Below, piece after piece: positions 10,629 to 20,998 of a stretch of DNA of 64,000 nt. The notes beneath the pieces are model-generated. The model made no database searches, was not told the origin of the DNA, and saw only the letters and a list, made by a program, of their open reading frames with translations. The stretch covers positions 1 through 64,000 of the forward strand of contig NZ_BBWK01000042.1 in NCBI RefSeq assembly GCF_001463765.1, read 5' to 3'. The translations under genes were made by a program, and so were the position numbers. Source of the DNA: Aureimonas sp. AU4. Its GTDB lineage: Bacteria; Pseudomonadota; Alphaproteobacteria; Rhizobiales; Rhizobiaceae. How positions within the stretch are numbered: the first letter of the stretch is position 1; each line of letters opens with the position of its first letter.

Positions 10629-11633
10629 ATGCATCTCGACGCCATTCCCCGTCTTTCGCTCGGCTTTCTGCCCACTCCGCTCGAAGCCATGGATCGGCTG
10701 GGCGGGGAACTCGGGATCGAACTGCGCGTGAAGCGCGACGACTTCACCGGCTTCGGCGGCGGCGGCAACAAGGTCCGCAAGCTCGAATACCTGATGGCGG
10801 ACGCCGTCTCGCGCGGGGTCAAGGTCGTCATCACGACCGGCGGGCATCAGTCCAACCACGCCCGCATGACGGCGGCGGCCGCGCGCAAGTTCGGCATGAA
10901 GCCGATCCTGGTCCTGCGCGGCAACAGTCCCGCCGTGATGCAGGGCAACCTGCTGCTCGACCACCTCCTGGGTGCCGAGATCGACTTCCTCGATCCCGAC
11001 GCCTACTTCGGCGAGGTCGGACCGCGGATGCAGAAGCATGCCGACGAGGCCCTGGCACGGGGCGAGACGCCCTATATCATCCCGCTCGGCGGGGCGAGCG
11101 CGCTGGGCGCCATGGGCTATGTGTCGGCCGTGCGCGAGCTGTCGGAGCAGTACGCGGCGGCAGGGCAGGCGGCCCCCGACCTCATCGTGACGCCCGTCGG
11201 CTCAGGCGGGACGCTGGCCGGGCTTCTGATCGGCTGCGCGATGTTCTGGCCCGATACCAAGGTCGCCGGGATCGCGGTGAGCGGCAGCGCCGTGCCGTTT
11301 TCCGAGCGCATCGCCGTCATGGCGAACGCGGGCGCCGAACTGATCGGCTTCGACCGCCGCTTCGCGCCTTCGGACCTGCGCATCGAGACGGGCTATGTCG
11401 GCGAGGCCTACGCGGTTCCCAGCCCGGACGGCAACGAAGCGATCGTGCGCGTCGCGCGATCCGAAGGCGTCTTCCTCGATCCCGTCTATACCGGCAAGGC
11501 GATGGCGGGGCTCATCGACTGCGTGAAGCGCGGCAGCATCGCGCAAGGGAGCCGGGTGGTGTTCATTCACTGCGGCGGATCGCCCGCGCTCTTCCCGCAT
11601 GCCGAGCTCCTGACCCGCGACCGGGTGAACTGA
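10629..11633 (+). CDS. PLP-dependent D-cysteine desulfhydrase / ACC deaminase family enzyme
   Basis: A 334-aa fold-type II PLP enzyme. The Schiff-base lysine is in FGGGGNKVRKLEYL (Lys48). The Ser/Asn substrate loop is TTGGHQSNHARMTAAAA (69-85), and the phosphate-binding glycine loop is VTPVGSGGTLAGL near 190. Relatives split amino acids into a keto acid and ammonia: D-cysteine desulfhydrase (pyruvate, sulfide, ammonia), L-cysteate sulfo-lyase CuyA, and ACC deaminase. The residues I can read do not separate these. It heads the plus-strand operon with hyuA and hyuB, 4 bp apart. Confidence 0.83.
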   Translation: MHLDAIPRLSLGFLPTPLEAMDRLGGELGIELRVKRDDFTGFGGGGNKVRKLEYLMADAVSRGVKVVITTGGHQSNHARMTAAAARKFGMKPILVLRGNSPAVMQGNLLLDHLLGAEIDFLDPDAYFGEVGPRMQKHADEALARGETPYIIPLGGASALGAMGYVSAVRELSEQYAAAGQAAPDLIVTPVGSGGTLAGLLIGCAMFWPDTKVAGIAVSGSAVPFSERIAVMANAGAELIGFDRRFAPSDLRIETGYVGEAYAVPSPDGNEAIVRVARSEGVFLDPVYTGKAMAGLIDCVKRGSIAQGSRVVFIHCGGSPALFPHAELLTRDRVN

Positions 11634-11637
11634 CGCC

Positions 11638-13668
11638 ATGGCCACCCGGATCGGCTGCGACGTCGGCGGCACCTTCACCGATCTCTGCCTGTTCGACGAC
11701 GCGACCGGGCGGAGCGTCCTTGTCAAGATCCCGACCACCACCGGGCGCCAGGACGAGGCCGTGATCGCGGCCGCGCGCATCGCCCTGGAGGAGGCGGGCC
11801 TCGCGCCCGGCGCGCTCGATGGCTTCGCCCACGGCACGACGGTCGCGACCAACGCGATCCTGGAGCGCAAGGGCGCGCGGGCCGCGCTGCTCGTGACGCG
11901 GGGATTTCGCGATGTCCTTCGGATCGGGCGTCAGACGCGGGCTCATCTCTACGACCAGTATGCGCGCAATCCCGAACCGCTCGTGCCCGACGATCTCGTA
12001 TTCGAGATCACCGAGCGCTGCGGACCGGACGGGACCGTCGTCACGCCGCTCGACGAGGCGAGCGTGCATGCGGCCATCGCGGCCCTGCGCGAGGCGGGCG
12101 CGCGGACGGTCGCCGTCACCTTTCTGCATTCCTATGCCGCGCCCGCGCACGAGCGGCGGGTCGCCGAGATCCTGCGCATGGCCGCGCCCGATCTCAAGGT
12201 CTCGATCTCCAGCGAGATCCTGCCCGAGCCCGGCGAGTACGAGCGCCTCTCCACCACGGTCATGAACGCCTATCTCATGCCGCCGCTGGAGGCCTATCTC
12301 GGCCGTATCCAGCGCACGCTGCGCGCCGACGGCGTTGCGGTGGAGCCGGCGATCATGCAGTCGGGCGGCGGCGTCATGCCGATCGAGACGGCAAGCGGCA
12401 CCAAGGCGGTCCATACCTGCCTGTCCGGCCCGGCCGCCGGCATGATCGGCGCGCAGCGCTTCGCCGCGGCCGCCGGCCATGACGACGTCGTGACGATCGA
12501 CATGGGCGGCACGAGCTTCGACGTCGGGCTGATCCAGAACGGCGAGATTCTCACCCGCTTCGAGAGCGAGATCGAGGGCTTCCCTCTGCGCGTGCCGATG
12601 TTCGACGTCATCACGCTGGGCGCGGGCGGCGGCAGCATCGCGAGCGTCGATGCGGGGGGGCTCCTGAAGGTGGGGCCCGAGAGCGCCGGCGCGCGGCCCG
12701 GACCCGCCGCCTACGGCAAGGGCGGCGAGCATCCGACCGTCACCGACGCCAACGTGGTTCTCGGCCGCCTGCGGGCCGGCCGCGAGCTCGGCGGCGGCAT
12801 CGTGATCGACCGGGAGCGCGCCGCGCACGCGATCGAGACGCATGTGGCGCGCCCGCTCGGCCTGACGGTCGAGGCGGCGGCGGTCGGCATGCTCCAGGTC
12901 GTCAACGCGGCCATGGTGCGCGGCATGCGGCGCATCACCGTCGAGCGCGGCCTCGATCCGCGCCGCTTCGTGGTCACCGCCTTCGGCGGCGCCGGTCCGC
13001 TCCATGCCGTGGACCTGTGCGCGGAACTCGGCGTCGAAACGCTTCACGTGCCGCCGTCCCCCGGTCTTCTGTGCGGGATCGGTCTTCTTCTGGCGCCCTG
13101 GAAGCACGACGAGACGGCGATGGTCGGCCTCCCGCTCGACGAACTGCCGGACGGGCTCCTGCGCAAGCGCATCGCGGCCCTGGAAGCGCGGGTTCGCGAA
13201 CAGGCCCGGCGCGACGGCGTGGCGGACGCCGAACTCGACCTCCAGACGACGCTCGACCTGCGCTATCGCGGGCAGGGCCACCAGATTCCGGTATCCCTGG
13301 CCGGGAGCGACATCGAGCGGGCCATCGACGCATTTCACACGGCCCACAAGCGCGCCTTCGGCTACGACCGGCGCGAGGAAACCGTGGAGATCCGTCTCCT
13401 GCGCCTGCGGGGCACGGTGCCTTCGCCGGCGGACCGCTTGCCTCTGCCCCAGACGCGGATCGGCGAGGACCCGGTGGTCGCCCGTTCAAAGCTTTGGATC
13501 GACGGCGCCTTTCGCGAGGTTCCCGTCCTCGACCGCGCGCGTCTCGCGCCGGGATCGCAATTGCGGGGGCCGCTCATCGTCGAGCAGCAGGACACGACGC
13601 TGGTCGTCGGCGCGCAAACCCTGCGGGTGGACGAATTCGGAAGCATCACCGTCAGGATGACACCATGA
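11638..13668 (+). CDS. hyuA: Hydantoinase/oxoprolinase subunit A (ATP-dependent)
   Basis: A 676-aa protein with the acetate-kinase-like fold of the HyuA/5-oxoprolinase A family. The N-terminal phosphate loop is RIGCDVGGTFTDLCLFD, then HGTTVATNAILERKGA near 62-77, CLSGPAAGMIGAQ near 261-273, and the second nucleotide loop DMGGTSFDVGLI. The family opens cyclic amides (N-methylhydantoin, 5-oxoproline) or carboxylates ketones at the expense of ATP, always with a HyuB partner. The ATG follows the PLP gene by 4 bp, and the stop overlaps hyuB. This suggests that the imported or intermediate compound contains a lactam or hydantoin ring. Confidence 0.9.
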   Translation: MATRIGCDVGGTFTDLCLFDDATGRSVLVKIPTTTGRQDEAVIAAARIALEEAGLAPGALDGFAHGTTVATNAILERKGARAALLVTRGFRDVLRIGRQTRAHLYDQYARNPEPLVPDDLVFEITERCGPDGTVVTPLDEASVHAAIAALREAGARTVAVTFLHSYAAPAHERRVAEILRMAAPDLKVSISSEILPEPGEYERLSTTVMNAYLMPPLEAYLGRIQRTLRADGVAVEPAIMQSGGGVMPIETASGTKAVHTCLSGPAAGMIGAQRFAAAAGHDDVVTIDMGGTSFDVGLIQNGEILTRFESEIEGFPLRVPMFDVITLGAGGGSIASVDAGGLLKVGPESAGARPGPAAYGKGGEHPTVTDANVVLGRLRAGRELGGGIVIDRERAAHAIETHVARPLGLTVEAAAVGMLQVVNAAMVRGMRRITVERGLDPRRFVVTAFGGAGPLHAVDLCAELGVETLHVPPSPGLLCGIGLLLAPWKHDETAMVGLPLDELPDGLLRKRIAALEARVREQARRDGVADAELDLQTTLDLRYRGQGHQIPVSLAGSDIERAIDAFHTAHKRAFGYDRREETVEIRLLRLRGTVPSPADRLPLPQTRIGEDPVVARSKLWIDGAFREVPVLDRARLAPGSQLRGPLIVEQQDTTLVVGAQTLRVDEFGSITVRMTP

Positions 13669-15242
13669 GCGACAACGCGATCCTGGCCGAGGTCGTGCGC
13701 CACGGCCTGCAGGCGGTGGCCGAGGAGATGGGCGCGGCGCTGATCCGCACCGCCTATTCCGTCAACATCCGCGACCGTCGCGACTTCTCCTGCGGCGTGT
13801 TCGACGCGCGCGGGCGGCTCATCGCGCAGGCCGAACACATTCCCGTCCATCTCGGCCTGATCGCAGGCGTGGTGGAGCGGGTGGTGGCGGCGCTGGGCTC
13901 CGACATCGCCGAGCGGACCATGATCGTCACCAACGATCCCTGGCTCACCGGCTCGCATCTTCCCGACGTCGTGGTCCTCGCGCCGGTGGACGCCGACGGC
14001 GTGCGCTGCGGCTATGTCGCCAACATGGCCCATCAGGTGGACCTCGGCGGCATGGCGCCCGGCTCGCTCGCGCTCGGCACGAGCGAGATCATGCAGGAGG
14101 GGTTGCGCGTTCCCCCGACCGTCCTCCTGCGCGACGGAAACGTGGAGCGCTCCACGCTCGCCCTGTTCCAGCTCGCCAGCCGGACGCCTGACATGGTGGC
14201 CGGCGATCTTCTGGCCCAGGCCGCCGCCAACGCCACGGGCGCGGTGCGGCTGGCCGAACTCGTGCAGCGCACCGGGGCGGAGCGCTTCCACGGCGCCGTG
14301 GAGACGCTTCTCGACGCCACCGCGCGGCGCGTCGAGACGCGCCTTCGCGAGATCGGCGAGGCCGAGAGCCGGTTTGCCGACGTCCTCGAGTGGTCGGACG
14401 GCACCGAGCCGGTGGATCTGCCGGTCCGCGTCGCCGTTCGCGTCCGCGACGGGCGCCTCCTGGTCGATTTCACCGGCACCGCGGCACAGGTGGCGGGACC
14501 CGTCAACGCGCCGCGCTTCCTGACCACGAGCTGCGTGCTCTACGTCGTCAAGGCGCTGCTCGACCCCTTGGTCGCCTCGAACGCCGGGCTGTTCTCGCAG
14601 ATCGACGTCGTGACGCCGGAGCGCAGCATCGTCGACGCGCAGCCGCCCGCTCCCGTCGCCCTGTGCACCTCGATCACGAGCCAGCGCATCACCGACGCTC
14701 TTCTGGGCGCCTTCAACGCCCTGGTGCCGGAGCGTGCGATCGCCGCCTCCACCGGCAGCATGAACGCGCTGATCATGGGCGGCCGCGATCCGCGCAGCGG
14801 CCGGAGCTATTCCTATGTCGAGACCTATGGCGGCGGACAGGGCGCCCTGCCGGGACGCGACGGGGCGGACGGCGTGCATTGCCACATGACCAACACCGCC
14901 AACTCGCCGGTCGAGTTCATCGAGCGCGAATATCCCATGACGGTGCTCGAATACGCGCTGGCGGAGCGCGCGGGCGGCGAGGGCGAGTTCCGGGGCGGAC
15001 GCGGCCTGCGGCGCTCGATCCGTCTCGAGGCGGACGCGGTGGTCACGGTGCATCTCGACCGCACCCGGCACCGCCCCTGGGGCGCGGCGGGCGGACAGCC
15101 CGGCGGCCACTCGAGCCTTGCCGTCACCGATGACGGCGGCAGGCGGGTTCTGCCCGGCAAGAGCACGACCGCGCTGCGCGCCGGTTCGATCATCACCATC
15201 GAGACGGCCGGCGGCGGCGGCTGGGGCGAGGCCCGGGACTGA
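13665..15242 (+). CDS. hyuB: Hydantoinase/oxoprolinase subunit B
   Basis: A 525-aa partner subunit. The frame is open far upstream, but the ATG at 13665 overlaps the hyuA stop (ATGA) and begins the standard N-terminus ([16 protein letters not shown], then [15 protein letters not shown]). Other family marks are [29 protein letters not shown], and the Gly-rich end [11 protein letters not shown]. It forms the catalytic complex with HyuA. It is the last gene of the operon and is followed by a small hairpin before the convergent ugpC. Confidence 0.92.
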   Translation: MSDNAILAEVVRHGLQAVAEEMGAALIRTAYSVNIRDRRDFSCGVFDARGRLIAQAEHIPVHLGLIAGVVERVVAALGSDIAERTMIVTNDPWLTGSHLPDVVVLAPVDADGVRCGYVANMAHQVDLGGMAPGSLALGTSEIMQEGLRVPPTVLLRDGNVERSTLALFQLASRTPDMVAGDLLAQAAANATGAVRLAELVQRTGAERFHGAVETLLDATARRVETRLREIGEAESRFADVLEWSDGTEPVDLPVRVAVRVRDGRLLVDFTGTAAQVAGPVNAPRFLTTSCVLYVVKALLDPLVASNAGLFSQIDVVTPERSIVDAQPPAPVALCTSITSQRITDALLGAFNALVPERAIAASTGSMNALIMGGRDPRSGRSYSYVETYGGGQGALPGRDGADGVHCHMTNTANSPVEFIEREYPMTVLEYALAERAGGEGEFRGGRGLRRSIRLEADAVVTVHLDRTRHRPWGAAGGQPGGHSSLAVTDDGGRRVLPGKSTTALRAGSIITIETAGGGGWGEARD

Positions 15243-15244
15243 TC

Positions 15245-15264
15245 AAGCCCTAGCAACCGGGCTT
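15245..15264 (+). terminator. Possible terminator after hyuB
   Basis: AAGCCC (15245-15250) and GGGCTT (15259-15264) form a 6-bp stem with an 8-nt loop, right after the hyuB stop and before the convergent ugpC end. It is short and lacks a long T-run, so it is modest support only. Confidence 0.4.
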
Positions 15265-15306
15265 TCGGCGGGCCGGATCTTTCCGCGGGCGCGGCGCCTT
15301 GTCCCG

Positions 15307-16356
15307 TCAGGCGCCGAGGCGCTTGCCGTCCGGACCGAAGGCGTGGAGCGTGACGGCGGGGGCGAAGACCGAGACGCGCTCGCCCATGTCGAGTCTCGTG
15401 CGGCCGGGCACACGGAAGGTCAGGGGCGTCGCGCTGTCCCCGATCGTGCCGTGGACGTAGCTTTCCGCCCCGACGAGCTCGACGGCGCTGATCAGGACCC
15501 TGGCCGACAGCCCGTCCGTTCCCTCGCCCAGAACGAACGCCTCCGGGCGAACGCCGAGCGTGAAGGGACCGCCATCGGCGGGCGCGAAGCTCGGGACGTG
15601 GATCGCGTTCGCGCTCTGCGCGCCCGCGGGCAGGAGGTTCATGCCGGGCGAGCCCACGAATCCGGCCACGAACAGGCTGGCGGGGCGCTCGTAGAGCTCG
15701 ATCGGCGCGCCCACCTGCTCGACGAGGCCGCCGTTGAGGACGACGAGCCGGTCGGCCAGCGTCATCGCCTCCATCTGGTCGTGCGTGACGTAGACGCTGG
15801 TCGTGCCGAGCGCGCGCTGGAGGCGGCGGATCTCGACGCGCATCTGGACGCGCAGCTTGGCGTCGAGGTTCGAGAGCGGCTCGTCGAACAGGAAGGCGGC
15901 GGGCTCGCGCACGATGGCGCGGCCCATGGCGACGCGCTGGCGCTGGCCGCCGGACAGTTGCCCCGGCTTGCGGTCGAGAAAGGCCGCGATCTCCAGCGAG
16001 GCGGCGGCTTCTCCCACGCGCCGCTCGATCTCGGCCGCCTTCATGCCGCGGTTCCGGAGCCCGTAGGACAGGTTCTGGCGCACCGTCATGTGCGGGTAAA
16101 GCGCGTAGTTCTGGAACACCATGGCGATGTTCCGGTCGGCCGGCTCGACGTCGTTGACGACGCGGGTCCCGATCCGGATCGTGCCGGACGTGATCGTCTC
16201 GAGGCCCGCGATCATGCGCAGGAGCGTGGACTTGCCGCAGCCGCTTGGTCCGACCAGCACGAGCAGCTCGCCATCGCGGATGTCGAGGGACACGCCGCGC
16301 ACGGCATCCGTCTCGCCGTAGCGCTTGCGGACGTCTTCCAGGGTGATGGAGGCCAT
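15307..16356 (-). CDS. ugpC: Glycerol-3-phosphate ABC importer ATPase UgpC
   Basis: A 349-aa ATPase of the MalK/UgpC class. Walker A is GPSGCGKS (36-43), then [16 protein letters not shown], Walker B with [14 protein letters not shown], the H-loop YVTHDQ, and a C-terminal OB-fold (MOP/TOBE) regulatory domain from about 240. The ATG at 16356 opens [14 protein letters not shown]. The upstream extension of the frame runs inside ugpE and is not real. It is the last gene of ugpBAEC. By analogy with E. coli it energises uptake of sn-glycerol-3-phosphate or its diesters. Confidence 0.92.
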   Translation of the reverse strand: MASITLEDVRKRYGETDAVRGVSLDIRDGELLVLVGPSGCGKSTLLRMIAGLETITSGTIRIGTRVVNDVEPADRNIAMVFQNYALYPHMTVRQNLSYGLRNRGMKAAEIERRVGEAAASLEIAAFLDRKPGQLSGGQRQRVAMGRAIVREPAAFLFDEPLSNLDAKLRVQMRVEIRRLQRALGTTSVYVTHDQMEAMTLADRLVVLNGGLVEQVGAPIELYERPASLFVAGFVGSPGMNLLPAGAQSANAIHVPSFAPADGGPFTLGVRPEAFVLGEGTDGLSARVLISAVELVGAESYVHGTIGDSATPLTFRVPGRTRLDMGERVSVFAPAVTLHAFGPDGKRLGA

Positions 16357-16361
16357 GAGGT

Positions 16362-17210
16362 CTACTTCTCGGACTCGACCAGTCCCTTGACGAACCAGCG
16401 CTGCATCAGCACCACGACGAGGACCGGGGGAAGGATGGCGAAGATCGCGGTCACCATGACGAGGTTCCACGGGGTGTCCGCGTCGGTGAAGGAGACCATC
16501 TTCTTCAGGGCGATGACGATCGTGTTCATCGAGCTGTCGTTGGTGATCAGAAGCGGCCAGAGATACTGCGTCCAGCCGTAGATGAAGAGGATCACGAAGA
16601 GCGCGGCGATGTTGGTCTTGGACAAAGGGATCAGGATGTCGCGCAGGAAGCGCATCGGTCCCGCATTGTCGATGCGCGCCGCCTCCACGAGCTCTGCCGG
16701 GATCGTCATGAAGAACTGGCGGAACAGGAAGGTCGCGGTGGCCGAAGCCATGAGCGGCAGGGTCAGGCCGGTATAGGTGTCGATCAGGCCGAGATCGACG
16801 ATCACCTTGTAGGTCGGAAGGATGCGCACCTCGACCGGCAGCATCAGGGTGATGAAGATCAGCCAGAAGGCGACCATCCGGCCGGGAAAGCGGAAGTAGA
16901 CGATCGCGAAGGCCGACAGGATCGAGATCGCGATCTTGCCGACCGCGATCGCGGTCGCGACCACGGCCGTGTTCCACAGGAGCCGGGCGATGCTGACGCC
17001 CCCGATCTGCCCGACGCCGGAAAAGAGCGCCGTGCCGTAGTTTTCCGCGAAATGTCCGCCGGGCGTCAGCGGCAGGGGCGGCGACAGGATGGTCTGGATC
17101 GTCTGCGTCGAGGCGATGAACGTGTAGTAGATCGGAAAGGCGACGATCAGGACGCCGAGGACGAGGACGAGGTGGGCGAAGGCCCGGGCCAGGGGACGCT
17201 GTTCGACCAT
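16362..17210 (-). CDS. ugpE: Glycerol-3-phosphate ABC importer permease UgpE
   Basis: A 282-aa permease with six helices, starting [14 protein letters not shown] at 17210, which overlaps the ugpA stop by one base. The coupling motif is [24 protein letters not shown]. The C-terminal stretch ([18 protein letters not shown] ... MQRWFVKGL) is strongly UgpE-like. It pairs with UgpA to form the inner-membrane channel. It ends 5 bp before ugpC. Confidence 0.92.
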   Translation of the reverse strand: MVEQRPLARAFAHLVLVLGVLIVAFPIYYTFIASTQTIQTILSPPLPLTPGGHFAENYGTALFSGVGQIGGVSIARLLWNTAVVATAIAVGKIAISILSAFAIVYFRFPGRMVAFWLIFITLMLPVEVRILPTYKVIVDLGLIDTYTGLTLPLMASATATFLFRQFFMTIPAELVEAARIDNAGPMRFLRDILIPLSKTNIAALFVILFIYGWTQYLWPLLITNDSSMNTIVIALKKMVSFTDADTPWNLVMVTAIFAILPPVLVVVLMQRWFVKGLVESEK

Positions 17211-18097
17211 CAGGCGTAATGCACCTTGCGCTCGACGAAGCGGAACTGGACGGCGGTGAGGCAGATCACGATCGCCATCAGGATCACGGACTGGGCGGCC
17301 GAGGAGCCGAGGTCGAGGTTCACGAAGCCGTCGTTGTAGACCTTGTAGACGAGGGTCTCGGTCGCCTTGGCCGGTCCGCCGCCGGTGACGGCATGGATGA
17401 TGCCGAACGTGTCGAAGAAGGCGTAGACGCAGTTCACCACGAGCAGGAAGAAGCTGGTCGGCGCGATCAGGGGGAAGACGATCGTCCAGAACCGCTTGGG
17501 GCCGCGCGCACCGTCGATCGCGGCGGCCTCGATCAGCGAGCGCGGGACCGACTGGAGGGCGGCCACGAAGAACAGGAAGTTGTAGCTGATCTGCTTCCAG
17601 GCGGCCGCCACCACCACCATCACCATGGCCTGGTCGCCGTTGAGAAGTGGATCCCAGTTGTAGCCGGTGGAGCGCAGCATGTAGGCGAACGTCCCCATGG
17701 TCGGCGAGAACATGAAGAGCCACAGGAGGCCCGCCACCGCCGGGGCCACGGCGTAGGGCCAGATCAGGAGCGTTCGGTAGATTCCCTTGCCGCGCACCAC
17801 CGTCTCGGCGGCCGAGGCGAGGAACAGCGACAGGCCCATGGCGAGCGCGGCGGTGGCCAGGCTGAAGACCGCCGTCACCCGGAGCGAGTGGAGGTAGTTC
17901 GGGTCGGCGAGCACCGCCTGGAAGTTGGCGAGCCCGACGACCTCGGTGGCCAGCCCGAAGGCGTCCTCGCGCAGCGTCGACTGGTACAGGGCCTGCGCGC
18001 TCGGCCAGTAGAAGAAGACGAGCGTGAGCGCGATCTGCGGCGCCAGCAGCAGATAGGGCAGGGCCTTGTTGGGAAAGACGACGCGAGGAGAGGCCAT
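17210..18097 (-). CDS. ugpA: Glycerol-3-phosphate ABC importer permease UgpA
   Basis: A 295-aa permease beginning [25 protein letters not shown], which is typical of UgpA, and ending with the VERKVHY tail seen in UgpA proteins. The coupling loop is [26 protein letters not shown]. Six transmembrane helices are visible. It lies 16 bp after ugpB and is cotranscribed with ugpE and ugpC. Confidence 0.93.
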   Translation of the reverse strand: MASPRVVFPNKALPYLLLAPQIALTLVFFYWPSAQALYQSTLREDAFGLATEVVGLANFQAVLADPNYLHSLRVTAVFSLATAALAMGLSLFLASAAETVVRGKGIYRTLLIWPYAVAPAVAGLLWLFMFSPTMGTFAYMLRSTGYNWDPLLNGDQAMVMVVVAAAWKQISYNFLFFVAALQSVPRSLIEAAAIDGARGPKRFWTIVFPLIAPTSFFLLVVNCVYAFFDTFGIIHAVTGGGPAKATETLVYKVYNDGFVNLDLGSSAAQSVILMAIVICLTAVQFRFVERKVHYA

Positions 18098-18113
18098 CGG
18101 GCTGGATCGACCC

Positions 18114-19415
18114 TTAGCGCGTCGCGGCCGCGATCGCGGCGTCGCCGCGCTGCTTGGCCTTGGCGAGCGCCGTCTTGGCGTCTTGGCTGCCGTTCAGCAT
18201 CGCCTCGAACTCCTCGTTCTGGATGTCGCGCACCTGCGGCAGGTTCACGAGGCGCACGCCCTTGGAGTTCTCGGTCGGGGGCTTGCCCATCATCTGGGTG
18301 ATCGGCGTTTCACGGCCCGGGTTCTTCTCGTAGAAGCCGCTCTTCTTGGTGGCCTCGTAGGCCTCCAGCGTCACCGGCAGGTAGCCCGACTTCTGGTGGA
18401 GGCGCGACTGGATGTCGGTCTGCGACAGGAAGTGGAAGAACTGCGCGATGCCCTTGTACTCGGTGTCCGACTTGCCCGCGAAGACCCAGAGGCTGGCGCC
18501 GCCGGGCGTCGTGTTCTGGGGCGCGTTGTTCCCCTTGGTGTCGTAGGGCAGCTGGCCGATGCCGTAGTTCATGTCCGATTTCACGACGTCGCCGAGGCCT
18601 CCCGAGGACTCGGTCAGGATCCCGCATTCGCCCGACAGGAAGAGCTGCTTGGCCTCGGAGGTCCGGCCGCCGTAGCGGAAGACGCCCTCCTTCGCGAGGT
18701 CCGCGATCGCCTGGAAGTGATCGACGTAGATCGGGGCGTCGATCGCGAGCTCGACCTTGCCGCCGGCCAGGCCGTTCTCGCCGCTGGCATAGGAGACGTT
18801 GTTCCAGGCCGCGAAGTTCTCGAGGTGGATCCAGGTCAGCCAGGTCGAGGTGTAGCCGCAGGGCGCCGCCCCGCTTTCCTTGATCTTGCGGGCGGCGGCG
18901 AAGACCTCGTCCCAGGTCTTGGGCGGGTTGTCGGCATCGAGGCCCGCCTTCTGGAACGTGTCCTTGTTGTAGTAGAGGATCGGCGAGGAGGAGTTGTAGG
19001 GGAAGGACAGCATCGTGCCGTCCGGCTTCGAGTAGTAATTGACGATGCCCGGCAGATACTGCGATTTTTCGAACTTGTAGCCGCCCTGTTCCAGAACCTC
19101 GGCCACCGGCTTGATCGCGCCGCCCGCGCCCATCATCACGCCCGTGCCGACGTCGAAGACCTGGATGATGGCGGGCGTCTGCTTGGCGCGGAAGGCGGCG
19201 ATGCCGGCGTTCAGCGTCTCGGGATAGGTGCCCTTGAACACGGGCTTGATGACGTAGTCGCCCTGGCTCGCGTTGAACTCCTTGGCGAGTTCCTCGACCA
19301 CCTCGTTGTTGGCGCCGTTCATGGCGTGCCACCATTGAAGTTCGGTCGCGGCCTCGGCCGAAGTCGCGAAGGCGGCGCCCACGGTGAGGGCCAGTGCAAG
19401 TGAACGTAGGGTCAT
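18114..19415 (-). CDS. ugpB: Glycerol-3-phosphate ABC importer binding protein UgpB
   Basis: A 433-aa periplasmic family-1 binding protein. The signal peptide is [22 protein letters not shown], followed by [11 protein letters not shown], which is the hallmark start of mature UgpB. Other UgpB-like blocks are [45 protein letters not shown] and the SGYLPVT motif. The ATG at 19415 is preceded by a strong GGGGGAGGA ribosome-binding site. It is the first gene of ugpBAEC. A GlpR-like half-site lies about 100 bp upstream. Confidence 0.93.
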   Translation of the reverse strand: MTLRSLALALTVGAAFATSAEAATELQWWHAMNGANNEVVEELAKEFNASQGDYVIKPVFKGTYPETLNAGIAAFRAKQTPAIIQVFDVGTGVMMGAGGAIKPVAEVLEQGGYKFEKSQYLPGIVNYYSKPDGTMLSFPYNSSSPILYYNKDTFQKAGLDADNPPKTWDEVFAAARKIKESGAAPCGYTSTWLTWIHLENFAAWNNVSYASGENGLAGGKVELAIDAPIYVDHFQAIADLAKEGVFRYGGRTSEAKQLFLSGECGILTESSGGLGDVVKSDMNYGIGQLPYDTKGNNAPQNTTPGGASLWVFAGKSDTEYKGIAQFFHFLSQTDIQSRLHQKSGYLPVTLEAYEATKKSGFYEKNPGRETPITQMMGKPPTENSKGVRLVNLPQVRDIQNEEFEAMLNGSQDAKTALAKAKQRGDAAIAAATR

Positions 19416-19511
19416 GTCATTCCTCCCCCGGCGTCGTGGGGACGAACCCCTTTCGGGCACGCGGCCCCCGATCGCCCATGCGTTTTCAGCGGCGGTCTCG
19501 CGCCGCCCGTG

Positions 19512-19520
19512 AATGTTCGA
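19512..19520. promoter_or_regulatory. GlpR-like half-site upstream of ugpB
   Basis: AATGTTCGA matches one arm of the E. coli GlpR consensus as I recall it (WATKYTCGW). It sits in a 15-base string (CCCGTGAATGTTCGA) that is repeated exactly before the second importer at 23100-23114. The opposite arm is not recognisable here, so this is a weak single site. Confidence 0.35.
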
Positions 19521-19662
19521 GACAAGCCATGCGAGGCCGGGAACGTCAACCGAGCCGTAAGGCCGCCCTTCGTATCCCTTGTTGATGAACCGGACGGGCA
19601 GCCGCGGCGCGAGGCTCCGCCGATCCAGATGCGGCTCTCCGTTCCCGGTCCCGGACGAGCGA

Positions 19663-20127
19663 TCAGAAGACAATGCGACCGCCCCGCCCCAGGAAGTCGC
19701 AGGCCTTGGGGTTGCCGGGAATGCCGATCAGGAGCGTGCTCAGCTCCGGCTCCAGAACGGAATCCGCCGCCTCCAGCAGCGGAAGCCAGACGGTCTGGCG
19801 CTGGTGCTGCTCCTTCCAGCGCTTCTTCTGGCGCTTCACCCGAAGGGCGAACGTGTCGACGCGCGTCAGCCTGAAGTCGATGCGCGTGCGCCGCCAGTAG
19901 GTGTAGGAGCCGAGCGCGGCGCGAAGCGTCGAGCCCACCAGGCCGGCTTCCTCCTCGGCCTCGCGGCCCGCCGCCTCGTCGTCGCGCCGGCCCCTCATGG
20001 GCCAGCCCTTCGGGATGATCCAACGACCCGTGCCGCGAGAGGTCACGAGGCAGACCTCGGCCCGCCGGTCGTCGTTGAGGCGGATGGGAACCGCCGCGAT
20101 CTGGTAGGAGTAGCGTTGCGCTCCCAC
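19663..20127 (-). CDS. Nudix hydrolase (DIPP-like)
   Basis: A 154-aa protein with WIIPKGWPMRGR...AAGREAEEEAGLVG as Nudix box (about 36-60). The REAEEEAGL metal-binding core is intact, but the first Glu of the canonical box is Arg, as in the PKGW-type diphosphoinositol/dinucleotide polyphosphate hydrolases. It likely cleaves a nucleoside or inositol polyphosphate. It lies 4 bp after the DeoR gene on the same strand, so it is probably cotranscribed with it and the upstream phosphatase. Confidence 0.85.
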   Translation of the reverse strand: MGAQRYSYQIAAVPIRLNDDRRAEVCLVTSRGTGRWIIPKGWPMRGRRDDEAAGREAEEEAGLVGSTLRAALGSYTYWRRTRIDFRLTRVDTFALRVKRQKKRWKEQHQRQTVWLPLLEAADSVLEPELSTLLIGIPGNPKACDFLGRGGRIVF

Positions 20128-20131
20128 CGGA

Positions 20132-20998
20132 TCACACGTCCTTGGTCGGACGCGCGCGCAGCGTGTCGTCGCCTTCGTTCTCCGAAGCGATCCTGAGGTC
20201 CCGGATTCCGACGCCGCTGCGCAGACGGTCCGTCGGATCGCGGTCCGTCAGCACGACGTCCATGTCGGACAGGCTCGCCACGATGTGAGGGGCCCTGTTG
20301 CCGAACTTCTCGTGATGGGCGACGAGGACGCTCCTGCGGCTGTGGCGCAGGACGTCGTGGACGAGGCCGACCTCCAGCGGGTCGTATTCCAGGATCGAGC
20401 CCTCGTCGTCGATGGCGCTCGCGCCGAGGATCGCGACGTCGAACTTGAAGCGGTGCCGGCTCGGGTCCTCGCCGAGCGTCAGGACGCAGGAGTCGCTCCG
20501 GCGCACGTAGCCGCCATAGACGTAGACCGTCGCCTCGGTGTGCAGCGCGCAGCGATGGGCGACCGTGAGGTTGGGCGTCGCGATCAAGAGGCGCGGCCGC
20601 CCGGCCAGAACCTCGTGCAGGTCGTCGAAGGTCGTGCCGAGGCCGACGAACACCGTGGAGCCGGGTTGAAGGAACTCCTCCAGTCCTTCCATCAGCCGGC
20701 GCTTCACCGACGTCAGCGTCGCCTGGCGTTCGTCGTGGACATGGCGCGCGACGCCGGGCGCCGCGAAGGCCGCGCCGAAGCCTTTCTGCAGCGCGCCGCG
20801 CTCCTCGAGGGCCCTGAGATCGCGGCGGATGGTCTGGTGCGTGACGCCGAAGCGCTCGGCAAGATCGGCGACGGGAACCGCGCCGCGGCTGCGCACGGCC
20901 TCCACGATCTCCCGTTGCCGCGCCAGAGCACGCGGGGCCAGGCGCTCTTCGCCGGCCGGCGGCTCGGGCTCGGGAAAGGGCATGGTGCCGCCTGTCAC
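20132..20998 (-). CDS. DeoR/GlpR-family transcriptional repressor
   Basis: A 288-aa regulator. A DeoR helix-turn-helix lies at about 28-82 (REIVEAVRSRGAVPVADLAERFGVTHQTIRRDLRALEERGAL), followed by a DeoRC sugar-phosphate sensor domain (VFVGLGTTFDDL, LTVAHRCAL, VYGGYVRRSDSC, GASAIDDEG.LEYD). The family senses phosphorylated sugars or polyols. It overlaps the phosphatase gene by 4 bp and lies between ugp and a second ABC importer. GlpR-like half-sites before both systems make it their likely common regulator. Confidence 0.9.
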   Translation of the reverse strand: MTGGTMPFPEPEPPAGEERLAPRALARQREIVEAVRSRGAVPVADLAERFGVTHQTIRRDLRALEERGALQKGFGAAFAAPGVARHVHDERQATLTSVKRRLMEGLEEFLQPGSTVFVGLGTTFDDLHEVLAGRPRLLIATPNLTVAHRCALHTEATVYVYGGYVRRSDSCVLTLGEDPSRHRFKFDVAILGASAIDDEGSILEYDPLEVGLVHDVLRHSRRSVLVAHHEKFGNRAPHIVASLSDMDVVLTDRDPTDRLRSGVGIRDLRIASENEGDDTLRARPTKDV